A stretch of DNA of 64,000 nucleotides from Planctomycetota bacterium. GTDB taxonomy: Bacteria; Planctomycetota; UBA1135; UBA2386. The translations under genes were made by a program, and so were the position numbers. Positions 8,651 to 17,200 of the stretch are shown here, in pieces. How positions within the stretch are numbered: position 1 is the stretch's first letter; each line of letters begins with the position of its first letter. Below the pieces are notes generated by a model, which was given only the letters and a program-made list of their open reading frames with translations, was not told the DNA's origin and ran no database searches. The stretch covers positions 124,001 to 188,000 of the forward strand of contig JACKIC010000001.1 of NCBI GenBank assembly GCA_020638655.1. Reading direction: 5' to 3'.

Positions 8651-9361
8651 TCACGAGCCACCGTTGTCCGGCGGCGGGCCACCACTCGCGCCGCTGTTGG
8701 GCTTGCCGTGCTTCTTGCTCTTGCTGATGCGAGGCCGACCGGCCTTGGTGCCGCAGCCCTGTCATTCACTGGGCAGGGGCAGCCCCTGCAGGTCTTCGAT
8801 CGCGAGGCGCTCGAGGCGGATGGCCGCTTCGAGGTCGCCGGCGTGCTCTTCCTTCTTGGCCGCGTCCGTCGTGCTCTCGGCGAGCAGGCGGTAGTTCTGG
8901 CGTGCCGCTTCGATCTCGGGCTCCCACACCTCGCGGGTCTGGCCTTCGAGGCGCATCAGCCAGGTGGTGTAGAACTGCGCGCGCGCGAGCGCCTGGCGGG
9001 CCTCGGCGAGCAGCGCCGGGTCGCTCTCCGGCTCGGCCATCATGCCTTCGACCAGGACCTCGAGGTCCTCGCGGGCGTCGGGCAGGCCGCTCGCCAGCAT
9101 GCGCGCCTTGTTGAGCTCCAGCTTGATGCGGTTCTCGGTGGTGCGCAGCAGCGGGGTCTCGAGCTCCTTGGGCAGCAGGCCCAGGGCTTCCTGGTACTTG
9201 GCCACGGCGAGCTTGAATTCACCGCCATCGGCCGCCTCGTGGGCGGCGACCAGAACGGCGTCGGCCTGGTCCATGGCCTGGCCATCTTGGCCGGGCCCTT
9301 CGTGGTAGGCCCAGGCGGCGATCGGCAGGATCAGCCAGCCGGCGATCAGGATGTTGCGCAT
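8651..9361 (-). CDS. Candidate selenoprotein: exported TPR-like protein with in-frame TGA (Sec200) and U-x-x-C tail
   Basis: Translation from the ATG at 9361 (GGAG six bases upstream) gives a signal peptide (MRNILIAGWLILPIAAWAYH), a TPR-like helical body and a TGA at 8762-8764 after 199 residues (LQGLPLPSE). The same frame continues 36 more codons to a second TGA at 8651-8653, with G/C at about 31 of 36 third positions, as in real genes here. The extension begins QGCGTKAGRPR, so reading TGA as selenocysteine gives U-x-x-C, a classical redox pair, followed by a Lys/Gly/Pro-rich tail. A hairpin with apical GGUC begins soon after the TGA. The gene lies 198 bp after the last VWA gene of the Bat operon on the same strand. 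The alternative is a 199-residue protein ending at the first TGA, with the tail a fossil. The body is certain; the Sec reading is inference. Confidence 0.62.
8723..8757 (-). promoter_or_regulatory. Candidate bacterial SECIS hairpin after the TGA at 8762-8764
   Basis: On the minus strand, AGGCC / GGCCT forms a 5-bp stem around the loop GGTC. GCTG and CAGC can pair as an outer stem with an internal loop between. Twenty-one bases separate the TGA from the GGTC, close to the 18 in E. coli fdhF, whose SECIS loop also carries GGUC. SelB recognition of such loops is established; its occurrence here is inferred. Confidence 0.55.
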
Positions 9362-9559
9362 GTCGAACTCCGGGATCGGGAGGTGGGACCGCACCCACCG
9401 GGTGCGAGGTGTGGAATGGTATCGGGAGATCGGCGGCACGGGGGCAAGCCAGGCCCGGAAAGTTTGCCCCGAGGACGTATCCAGACGCCCGCCGCCGGCC
9501 TCCCTTCCCCCTGGGCCCCCCCAGCCCGTCCCAGATGCTCCGGGGGACGGCCGGGGCGC

Positions 9560-10540
9560 TCAGGCCGCCGCGCGGTTGCCGGTCACCGCCGTCCCCGGCT
9601 GCCACTTCGTGCCGAAGTAGTGCAGCAGCAGCTGCAGGCCGGCCAGCAGCAGGCTGCCCATCGTCACCGCGATCAGCGCGTATTCGCGCAGGGTCAGCCG
9701 CTCGATCAGCGGCTTGCGCGCGTCGGCGGCCGCGGCGGCGAGGATGTCGCTCGGCACGTGCCGCTTGTTGCCGTTGTGGAACTCGCCGCCCAGACGGATC
9801 GCGACCTGGCGCAGCGTGCTGGCGTCCTGGCGCGACTGGTGGCCGGCGATGAACTTGCCGGAGACGTTGTCGCCGACGCCGATCACGAGCGTGCCCCCGA
9901 ACGACGGCGGCAGCTCGGGCATGCCCGTCGCAGGCACGGTGTCGCCGTCGCTGACGATCACCATCATCGCGCTCTTGGTGCGCCACGGCCGGCCGATGCG
10001 CGCCGCCTCGGCGATGCCGTCGAACAGCCGCGTGCTGCCGGCCTTGAACGCGTAGCGCATGTCGACCTCGGACAGCACGTGGCGCACGAGTTCGATGTCG
10101 CGCGTGTCCTCGACCACGGGCTTGGCGCCGTTGTAGGTCGCGATCACCGTGATCTTGAACTTGCCGATCGGCACGCGTTCGAACAGCGAGTCGATCAGCT
10201 CGGCGGCGCGCTGCGAACGGCTCTCGTCGCCGTTCACGCCCGCGTCGCGCAGCAGCATGCTCGGCGACACGTCGAGCACCAGCACCAGGTGCCGCCACTC
10301 CTCCTCGGAGACTTCGCCCGAGACGTGCACGTGCGGCTCGATGGTCATCAGCGTCGCCATGCCCCACGCCAGAGCCGTGGCCGACAGCACCCGCAGCGCC
10401 GGCGCCAGCAGCGTCCAGCGCTGCGCGCGGGCACCGGGGCCGAACGCGAGGTGCGCGACCCGACGCACGCGGCGCGAGTGCAACGTCTCGGCGACGAGCA
10501 TCAGCAGCGCCACCGACAGCATGGCCACGAGCGCTACCAC
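9560..10540 (-). CDS. VWA-domain membrane protein, BatB-like (326 aa)
   Basis: The N-terminus has two membrane segments (residues about 2-16 and 43-66), followed by a von Willebrand factor A domain whose metal-binding MIDAS motif is visible as DVSPS at residues 90-94, with a later SDGDT. A third membrane segment lies near the C-terminus (ALIAVTMGSLLLAGLQLLL). This arrangement matches BatA/BatB proteins of aerotolerance-type operons, which work with MoxR AAA ATPases and DUF58 proteins at the inner membrane. It is the sixth gene of the operon and overlaps the previous VWA gene by 7 bp. The function is presumed assembly or regulation of envelope complexes; the substrate is unknown. Confidence 0.8.
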   Translation of the reverse strand: MVALVAMLSVALLMLVAETLHSRRVRRVAHLAFGPGARAQRWTLLAPALRVLSATALAWGMATLMTIEPHVHVSGEVSEEEWRHLVLVLDVSPSMLLRDAGVNGDESRSQRAAELIDSLFERVPIGKFKITVIATYNGAKPVVEDTRDIELVRHVLSEVDMRYAFKAGSTRLFDGIAEAARIGRPWRTKSAMMVIVSDGDTVPATGMPELPPSFGGTLVIGVGDNVSGKFIAGHQSRQDASTLRQVAIRLGGEFHNGNKRHVPSDILAAAAADARKPLIERLTLREYALIAVTMGSLLLAGLQLLLHYFGTKWQPGTAVTGNRAAA

Positions 10541-11445
10541 GGCGTGTACCTCATGCCCAGCATCAGCAGGGCGTAGAGCCCGAGCACCGACAGACCGACG
10601 ATCGCAAACGGCCAGAACCAGTCGACGAGCTCGGCCGTGCCCTGTTCGATCTTCGCCTTGGCCATCTCGTCGATGCGTTTGAACACGCCCTCGAGCGCGT
10701 TGGTGTCCCCGGGATTGAACACCTCGCCGCCGGTCATGCGCGCCAGGTTGACGATCTCGCCGCGCGCGTCCTGGTCCTGGATGTTGACCGCGAACAGGGT
10801 GATGCCGTCGCGCCGGAGCCGTTTGGCGATCTCGATCTCGGCGCCGCCCGAGAGGTCGCTGCTCCAGCCGTCGGTGATCAGGATCAGCATGCGGTCACCC
10901 TCGCTGCGCGACACCAACATCTCGCGGCAGCCGAGCACGGCCTTGCCGATCTCGGTACCCCCGAAGCCGGGCACGTTGTTCTCGGGCCGCATGAACGGGA
11001 TCGAACAGCGGAACGCCGACGGGTCGCTCGTGAGCGGCACCCAGTGCAGGTAGTTGTTGCCGAAGAAGGTCAGCCCGAACGCGTCGCCCTGGCGGTAATC
11101 GAGGAACTGATTGATCGCCTTCATCGAGGCGTCGTAGCGCGTGCCCGAGCCGAACTTGGCCGTCATCGAGCCCGAGATGTCGACGCAGAACTGGATGTTG
11201 GTCAGCGCGCGCTTCTGCTTGGGCGCGGCCAGCTCCTGCGGCAGCGACAGCAGCATGATCACGACCGCGACGAGCAGCGCGGGCAGCGACTCGCCCAGGC
11301 CCAGGGTCCAGCGCAGCAGCCAGCCGCTGCCGCGACCGCCGTGGTCGAACGGCAGCACGAGACGGCGCGAGGTCCGCTGCCAGACCCAGAACAGCTGCAG
11401 CAGCGGCAGCACCAGCAACAGCAACATCCAAGGACGACCGAACAT
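10534..11445 (-). CDS. VWA-domain membrane protein, BatA-like (303 aa)
   Basis: The ATG at 11445 overlaps the stop of the upstream gene as TGATG, so translation is coupled; this decides the start. Residues 6-22 and 52-70 are membrane segments, a VWA domain follows with MIDAS DISGS at 89-93 and TDGWS further on, and a C-terminal membrane segment (WPFAIVGLSVLGLYALLML) closes the protein. This is the standard BatA layout. The MIDAS residues are intact, so metal-dependent ligand binding is likely. Together with MoxR and the DUF58 protein it forms a MoxR/VWA system at the cell envelope. The protein partners cannot be told from sequence. Confidence 0.85.
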   Translation of the reverse strand: MFGRPWMLLLLVLPLLQLFWVWQRTSRRLVLPFDHGGRGSGWLLRWTLGLGESLPALLVAVVIMLLSLPQELAAPKQKRALTNIQFCVDISGSMTAKFGSGTRYDASMKAINQFLDYRQGDAFGLTFFGNNYLHWVPLTSDPSAFRCSIPFMRPENNVPGFGGTEIGKAVLGCREMLVSRSEGDRMLILITDGWSSDLSGGAEIEIAKRLRRDGITLFAVNIQDQDARGEIVNLARMTGGEVFNPGDTNALEGVFKRIDEMAKAKIEQGTAELVDWFWPFAIVGLSVLGLYALLMLGMRYTPW

Positions 11446-12272
11446 CAGGAGGTCGCCTCCTTGGCGATCGGCTGCAGGCTGTCGGCGGTGACCGCGCGGT
11501 AGGGTTCGAGCAGTTTGCCCAGGTCGAAGTCGCGCGGCGGCTCGGGGGCGTGCAGCCACAGCTCGACCTGACGCAGCAGCGCCCCAGCCTCGGGGTGCTG
11601 GCGGATCGCCGCCAACGCCGCGACCGCCTTCTCGTGCCGCAGGTCCAGGCGCAGGCGCCAGAACGACACCAGCATGCGTTCGAGCTCGGCCTTGGCCGCG
11701 GTGTCGGCCTTGTCGGCGGCGACGGCCTCGACGAGCGGGCGCAGGCGATCGGCGAGCGTCGGCTTGGCGACCGGCGGCGCGAGCTTGACGCGGCGCTTGC
11801 GGCCCACGAACAGGATCAGCAGCAGGCCGGTCACCCAGAGCACGCCGAAGACGATCTGCTGCGTGCGGTACCCGGCCAGCCGCGGCGCGGGCACCGGCTC
11901 GGGCTCGGTCGGCTCGGTGGTCGTCATCGCCAGGGTCGGCTTGACCTGGACGACGATCGACGGAAGGTCGTCGTTCGACGAGCCGTCCTTGTGCGTGAGG
12001 TAGTCCTTGAGGTCGTGACTGCCGGGCTCGAGCCCCGTCCACTCCAGGTCGTAGCGGAAGATCGAGCCGTGCGGCCACACCTTGACGATGCGCACCGCGA
12101 CCGGATCGGCGTGATCGACCTTGCCGACGACGACCTCGGCGCCGGGCAGCACGAGCTGCTCGATGTAGGCCCGCATGCCCACCGGCGACGTGCGCTGGTC
12201 GCGCGTCTGGCCCAGCAGCGCAGCGGCCGCGAGCGACACCACCAGCAGCGACCGGAGCAGCGCGCCGTTCAT
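11445..12272 (-). CDS. Bat-operon membrane protein with large periplasmic domain (275 aa)
   Basis: The ATG at 12272 overlaps the stop of the DUF58 gene by ATGA. A signal peptide (residues 1-22, ending LLGQT) is followed by a beta-rich exported region of about 120 residues, a Thr/Pro/Glu-rich linker (TTTEPTEPEPVPAP), one membrane segment (IVFGVLWVTGLLLILFV) and a basic cytoplasmic helical region (residues about 165-275). In MoxR/DUF58/Bat operons this slot usually holds a DUF4381 or BatD-like protein with an exported domain and one membrane anchor, and the layout fits, though no specific motif settles the family. It is likely a scaffold partner of the two VWA proteins encoded just downstream. 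Confidence 0.6.
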   Translation of the reverse strand: MNGALLRSLLVVSLAAAALLGQTRDQRTSPVGMRAYIEQLVLPGAEVVVGKVDHADPVAVRIVKVWPHGSIFRYDLEWTGLEPGSHDLKDYLTHKDGSSNDDLPSIVVQVKPTLAMTTTEPTEPEPVPAPRLAGYRTQQIVFGVLWVTGLLLILFVGRKRRVKLAPPVAKPTLADRLRPLVEAVAADKADTAAKAELERMLVSFWRLRLDLRHEKAVAALAAIRQHPEAGALLRQVELWLHAPEPPRDFDLGKLLEPYRAVTADSLQPIAKEATS

Positions 12273-13225
12273 CGCGCCCCCTTGCCGGCGAGGCCGCGCG
12301 AGCGGAAGAAGTGCCGCAGGCGGTGCACGAACGGCTGGTCGGTGCGGATGCGCAGGCACTCGACGCCAGCCTTGCGCAGCTCGGCCTCGGCCAGCAGCGG
12401 ATCGATCATGTCGCGGCGGCCGTGCGTCACGAAGCCGCGGCCCGACTCGGCCTCCTGCGCGCGCAGGAAGCCGCTGCCGCGCATCGTCACCTCTGCCGGA
12501 TCCTGGAACTGGAGCACGGCGACCTCGTGTTGCTGCGCGAGCATCGCGATCGCGTGGATCGCGCCCGGCTCGTGCAGGTCGCTGCAGACGATCACCAGCG
12601 AGCGACTCTGCAGCACCGGCCGCAGTTCGGCGATGCGCCGCACCATGCGGGTCTGTTCGTCGAAGCCGTGGCGGCGCAGCCGCAGCAGCCACTGCATCAC
12701 CTGGTCCTTGGCCAGGCTCGGCTCGATGCGCACGTCGCGCGACCCGGTGCCGAGCACGCCGACCGGGCTGGTGCGATCCAGGCACGCGAGCGCCAGCCCG
12801 CCGGCGACGTGCAGCGCCAACTCGTACTTGCTGATCCGCGTCGACGACACCACCATCGACGCCGAGGTGTCGAGCAGCAGCCACGCGGCGATGCGCCGCT
12901 GCGCCTCGTACTCCTTGACGTGCACCTTGCCCGAGCGCGCCGTGACGCGCCAGTCGATCGACTTGACCGGGTCGCCGGGCAGGTAGATGCGCGACTGCAC
13001 GTAGTCGATGCCCGAGCCGAGGAAGCGCGAGCCGTCGAGCCCGTAGCTGAGGTCGTCGGCGAGACGCCGGATCGCGATCACGAACTTGCGCGCCGCGAGC
13101 GGCTGCACCGGCGGCAGCATGCCCGGCAGCTGCCGTTCGCGGGCCAGGTAGCCCTGCCCCTTGGTGGCGGGTTCCCCGCCGGCCGGCGCGGCTGCGGCGA
13201 CCTCGTTCACGGACCGTCCGCTCAT
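12269..13225 (-). CDS. DUF58 family protein (318 aa)
   Basis: The hallmark DUF58 phrase is present near residues 88-100 (GDPVKSIDWRVTARSGK), followed by KEYEAQRR and a VWA-like segment beginning LLLDTSASM. DUF58 proteins accompany MoxR ATPases and VWA membrane proteins in nearly all such operons. They are cytoplasmic here, since there is no signal peptide. The start at 13225 overlaps the MoxR stop by ATGA, so the two are translated together. The molecular role is not established for the family; a substrate adaptor of MoxR is the usual proposal. Confidence 0.9.
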   Translation of the reverse strand: MSGRSVNEVAAAAPAGGEPATKGQGYLARERQLPGMLPPVQPLAARKFVIAIRRLADDLSYGLDGSRFLGSGIDYVQSRIYLPGDPVKSIDWRVTARSGKVHVKEYEAQRRIAAWLLLDTSASMVVSSTRISKYELALHVAGGLALACLDRTSPVGVLGTGSRDVRIEPSLAKDQVMQWLLRLRRHGFDEQTRMVRRIAELRPVLQSRSLVIVCSDLHEPGAIHAIAMLAQQHEVAVLQFQDPAEVTMRGSGFLRAQEAESGRGFVTHGRRDMIDPLLAEAELRKAGVECLRIRTDQPFVHRLRHFFRSRGLAGKGAR

Positions 13226-14226
13226 GCGTCGAACTCGGACAGGATCTCCTGCAGCACCTGCTGGCTGGTCAGCCCTTCGGCCATCGCCTCGTAGGTCAGA
13301 CGGATGCGGTGCAAGATCACGTCGTCGGCGAGCGCGAACAGGTCCTCGGGCAGCACGTAGTCGCGGCCGTGGATCAGCGCGCGGGCGCGCGACGCCTTGA
13401 CCAGCGAGATGCCGGCGCGCGGGCTGCAGCCCAGTTCGAGCTTGGGGTGCTTGCGGGTGCGGTCGACGATCGCGACGACGTGCTCGAGGAACGCCTCGCT
13501 GACGTGCACGTTCTGCACGTCCTCCATCGCCTTGCTGAGGTTGTCGAGGCTGCCGATCGGCTTGTCGCCGATCGTGTCGAACTCGGTGCGCGCCACGGCG
13601 CCCTTGCCCTCGCGGCGCACGCCGAGCTTGGTGTTGCGGCGCAGCACCTCGATCTCCTCGGCGTTGGTCAGGTACTCCAGCCGGTGCAGCAGCATGAAGC
13701 GGTCGAGCTGCGCCTCGGGCAGCTCGAACGTTCCGGCCTGCTCGACCGGGTTCTGCGTCGCGATCACCAGGAACGGCACCGGCAGCGCGTAGTTGTTGTT
13801 GCCGATGGTGACGCGGCGCTCCTGCATCGCCTCGAGCAGCGCGCTCTGCACCTTGGGCGCGGCGCGGTTGATCTCGTCCGCGAGCAGCAGGTTGGTGAAC
13901 ACCGGCCCCTTGTGGGTGCGGAACTCGTGCGTCTTCTGGTCGAGGATCTCGCTGCCGAGGATGTCCGACGGCAGCAGGTCGATCGTGAACTGGATGCGCG
14001 CGAACGCCAGGTCGACGGTCTTGCTGATCGCGGCGACCAGCAACGTCTTGGCGAGGCCCGGCACACCCTGCAGCAGCAGGTGGCCCGAGGTGAGCAGCGC
14101 GATCAGGATGCGCTCGACGACGACGTCCTGGCCGACGACCACCAGGCCGACGCGGTCCTTGATCTGCTGCAGGAAGTCGCGCGTCTCGGTGAACCGGCTG
14201 GACGCGGGTGCTGTGGGAGCGGTCAT
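13222..14226 (-). CDS. moxR: MoxR-family AAA+ ATPase (334 aa)
   Basis: The 334-residue protein has Walker A (GVPGLAKT), Walker B (LLADEINR), sensor 1 (IATQNPVEQAGTFELPEAQ) and the C-terminal lid helices typical of MoxR, at the usual family length. MoxR ATPases are cytoplasmic chaperone-like machines that act on VWA-domain partners; here three candidate partners are encoded directly downstream with 4-bp overlaps. It lies 37 bp downstream of the 1262-residue secreted protein and belongs to the same operon. The family call is certain; the client is not known. Confidence 0.93.
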   Translation of the reverse strand: MTAPTAPASSRFTETRDFLQQIKDRVGLVVVGQDVVVERILIALLTSGHLLLQGVPGLAKTLLVAAISKTVDLAFARIQFTIDLLPSDILGSEILDQKTHEFRTHKGPVFTNLLLADEINRAAPKVQSALLEAMQERRVTIGNNNYALPVPFLVIATQNPVEQAGTFELPEAQLDRFMLLHRLEYLTNAEEIEVLRRNTKLGVRREGKGAVARTEFDTIGDKPIGSLDNLSKAMEDVQNVHVSEAFLEHVVAIVDRTRKHPKLELGCSPRAGISLVKASRARALIHGRDYVLPEDLFALADDVILHRIRLTYEAMAEGLTSQQVLQEILSEFDA

Positions 14227-14263
14227 GGAAGCGGTTGGTTGAGCGGTTGGGGTGGTCGAGGGA

Positions 14264-17200
14264 TCAGATGGCGCGGCGCAGCCAGTCCATGGCCAGGGCC
14301 TGCAAGTCGAGCGAGGGATCCTGTTCGCGGCCGAAGTGCGCGCGCTCGATGCGTTCGCGGTCGGCGGCCAGCCGCTGCTTCGCCGCGGCGTCGAGGCGGG
14401 CCCGCTGCTCGACCTGATCGAGCAGGCGCAGCACCGAGAACGGCGTCACCGTGGCCGGCATCTGCAGCAGATCGCTGCGCTGCCCGCTGCCGCGGCCGCC
14501 CGGCTTGCTGGTGAAGAACCAGACGAAGTAGACGAACAGGCCGACGCCGAAGGCGATCCAGAACCACAGCGGCACCTTGGTCGAGCGCCCCGTGGACAGG
14601 GCCACCTGGGGATCGACGGTGGCGAGGTCCGCGTCGTCGTAGCGCTGGTAGACGGCCTTGATGTCGTCGCTGCGCGGCTTGCCGAAGGTGAACGTTCCCG
14701 GCGTCAGGTCCGCGTCCTCGGGCTCGAGCGACAGCAGCCAGACGCGCTCGGTGACGACGCTGTCGGCGTCCTCCGAGAACTTGACCACCGACGCGCCCTG
14801 GTCGTCGCGCTTGGCGACCTTGAAGCCCGGCGTCTCGAGCTCGAGCACCTGCTCGAGCTCGGGCACGAGCCCGATCGCCGAGGCCTTGATCTCGAGCACG
14901 ATGCGACCCTCGTCGGCGCGCCGCTCGTCGAGGATCTGCGTCACCGTGAGGTCCTTGTAGGGCCGCGGCTCGGCGCTCTTGCGCGACGCGTCGACGACCA
15001 CCGGCGAGCTGCCGATCGGCAGCACCGTGTAGCCCGAGGTGTCGAGGAAGTCGAAGTCGATCTTCACCGGCGGGATGCGGTCCACCTGCGGGCCGCGCGC
15101 CTTCATCAGCAGCCACGCGTACGGCGTGCGCTTCCACGCCGGGTCGTCGGTCGACTGCGCCTCCATCTTCTCGCTGTTGAAGGTGATCGAGAGCACCTCG
15201 AAGTGCTCCTCGACGGTGGCGTTGACGGCCTCCTGGAAGCGGTCGCGGTAGTTCTCGAGCGGCCGGCCGTAGTTGTAGGCGTACGGCTGGTTGTTCTGGT
15301 TCTGCGCGTACTTGGCGAAGCCGCCGCTCTCGCGCTCGATCTCGGGCGAGTGCACGATGTCGATGCGCACGCCGAACGGCTCGGTGCCGATCTCCGTCGG
15401 GCCCTCGACGACCGCCTCGAGCCGCAGCTCGCTGATCAGGTCCTGGTAGTACTGGTAGACCTTGCGCGCCTCCTCGGCGCGCGGGTTGTCGCCGACGATC
15501 TCGAAGCCCGCCTCGAGGTAACGCTGCTTGATCTGCGGCTTGACCGCCGACATGCGCGTGAACAACGCGTTGGCGAACATGTCCTGGTGCCGCTCGCGGC
15601 TGCCCTCGGGCAGGCTCGCCAGCGCGCGCTTGATCAGCGGCAGCTGGCTCTTGGCGACCACCGTCTCCTCGTCGATCGCGCCCAGGTCACAGGCGCCGAG
15701 CGCCGCGTAGAACCAGGTGTCGAAGGCGCCGATCGATTCCTCGTCGAGGCGCAGGTCGGGCGCGCGCTTGATGTAGTCCTTCGCGCCGGCCTCGAAGATC
15801 TCGAACGAACGCAGGCGCTGGTCGGCGAACTTGCTCGACCGGCCGTTCTCCTTCTCGAAGTTGTTCTGGTCGTGCAGCACGGCCGCGGTCACCGCGAGCA
15901 GCGCCCAGTGTTCGCCGCCCTCCATGATCGCGCGCGCCGCCACCGCGGCCGCGGTCTCGTAGCCGCGCTGCACCTCGGCGAGCATCTCCTTCTGCGAACG
16001 GCGCGTCTTCTGCGCCTCCTGCACGGCCGGCAACCGCCACGTGGTGGCCAGGTTGGTGCGCATCTTCTGAAGCAGATCGCCGAGCAGCACCGGATCGAGC
16101 TTGGAGACGTCGCCGAACACCTTCTCGATCGTCGCCATCTTCGGCACCTCGGCGGCGCTGTGCGCGGTCGCGAAGGCCTCGGCGAGCAGCTTCTGGTCGA
16201 CGCCGCCGATCGGCAGCTTGCGCAGCCGCTCGACCCAGCTCGCCAGCTCGGCGAGGTTGCGTTCCTGCTTGCTGCGCGTCAGCGGGATGCCGTTGCTGCG
16301 CTGATCGAACCCGTACATGAACATGTACGAATTGGTCATGCCGCGGTTGGGGTTCGACTTGCGCGTCCAGACGCGCAGGAACTCGTCGGCGAGTTCCTTG
16401 GCCTTGCGCGGGTTGATCGCGGCGAGCTGCTCGATGAACGGGAAGGCCTTCTCGGCCTCGTCGACCTTCAAGAACAGCTGCGCCGACACGGTCAGGAAGT
16501 TGGGCAGCAGCGCGTCGCCGAGCAGGGCGCTCCACTTCTGCCCCGGCTGCGCCGCGACGAGGTCGGCGGGCTCGACCGCGCGCACCTGACCGCCGCCGCC
16601 CATGCGCATGTCGGTCCAGAAGATGTTGCCGAACGCGTCGCGCTGCATCACCGGGCGCAGCGAACCGGTCGACGAGTTGGAGTAGCTGTACGACGCCTCG
16701 GTCACCCAGCCCGACGCGAGCAGCGCCAGCGTCGGCTGCCACTTCGCGGCCAGTTCGGGCGCCTTCTCGAGCAGGGCTTCGACGGCGATCTTCTGCAGCT
16801 GCAGACCGTCGGCGCGGTACTTGGTGTCCTGCGGCTGCTCGCGGAAGCCCTTGGCGACCTGACCGCCGATCGTGGCGATGATCTCCATGCCGCGCTCGGG
16901 CCGCGAGGTGAAGCTCTCGGCGAGCCACTCCGGACCGAGGTCCGAGCGCACCTTCGGCGCCAGCTCGATCGCGCGGCGCAGCGCCTCGGCCTTCTCCTCT
17001 TCGCCGACCTCGCCGGCCGCGAGCGCCGCGTGCGTCACGCGCCACGCGGTCTCGAGGAACTCGTTGCGCTTCTCCTTGCCGAACATCGCCAGCGCGTGGC
17101 GCGCCATCAGGTTGAACGCCTCGCGATCGTTGCTCTTCTCGGCCTCCTCGAACGTCGGCAGGAACGGTCCCAGCTCGACCTCCTGGCCGATCGCGGAGAG

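Noticed and set aside
8762..8764. Explaining the TGA as tryptophan or another reassigned codon
   Set aside because: Many clear genes here end properly with TGA (MoxR, aat, psd, photolyase and others), so TGA is a normal stop in this genome.
8643..8765. A 40-codon ORF starting ATGA over the stop of the TPR-like gene
   Set aside because: Its codon use has many A/T third positions, unlike neighbours, and the frame that continues through the TGA has gene-like codons plus a SECIS-like hairpin. The extension is the better reading.
9362..9559. A coding extension or a gene in the gap before the TPR-like gene
   Set aside because: The extended frame is Gly/Pro-rich low complexity and the signal peptide begins at the ATG at 9361 with GGAG upstream. 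A weak TTGCCC / GATACC promoter-like pair is present but too poor to list.
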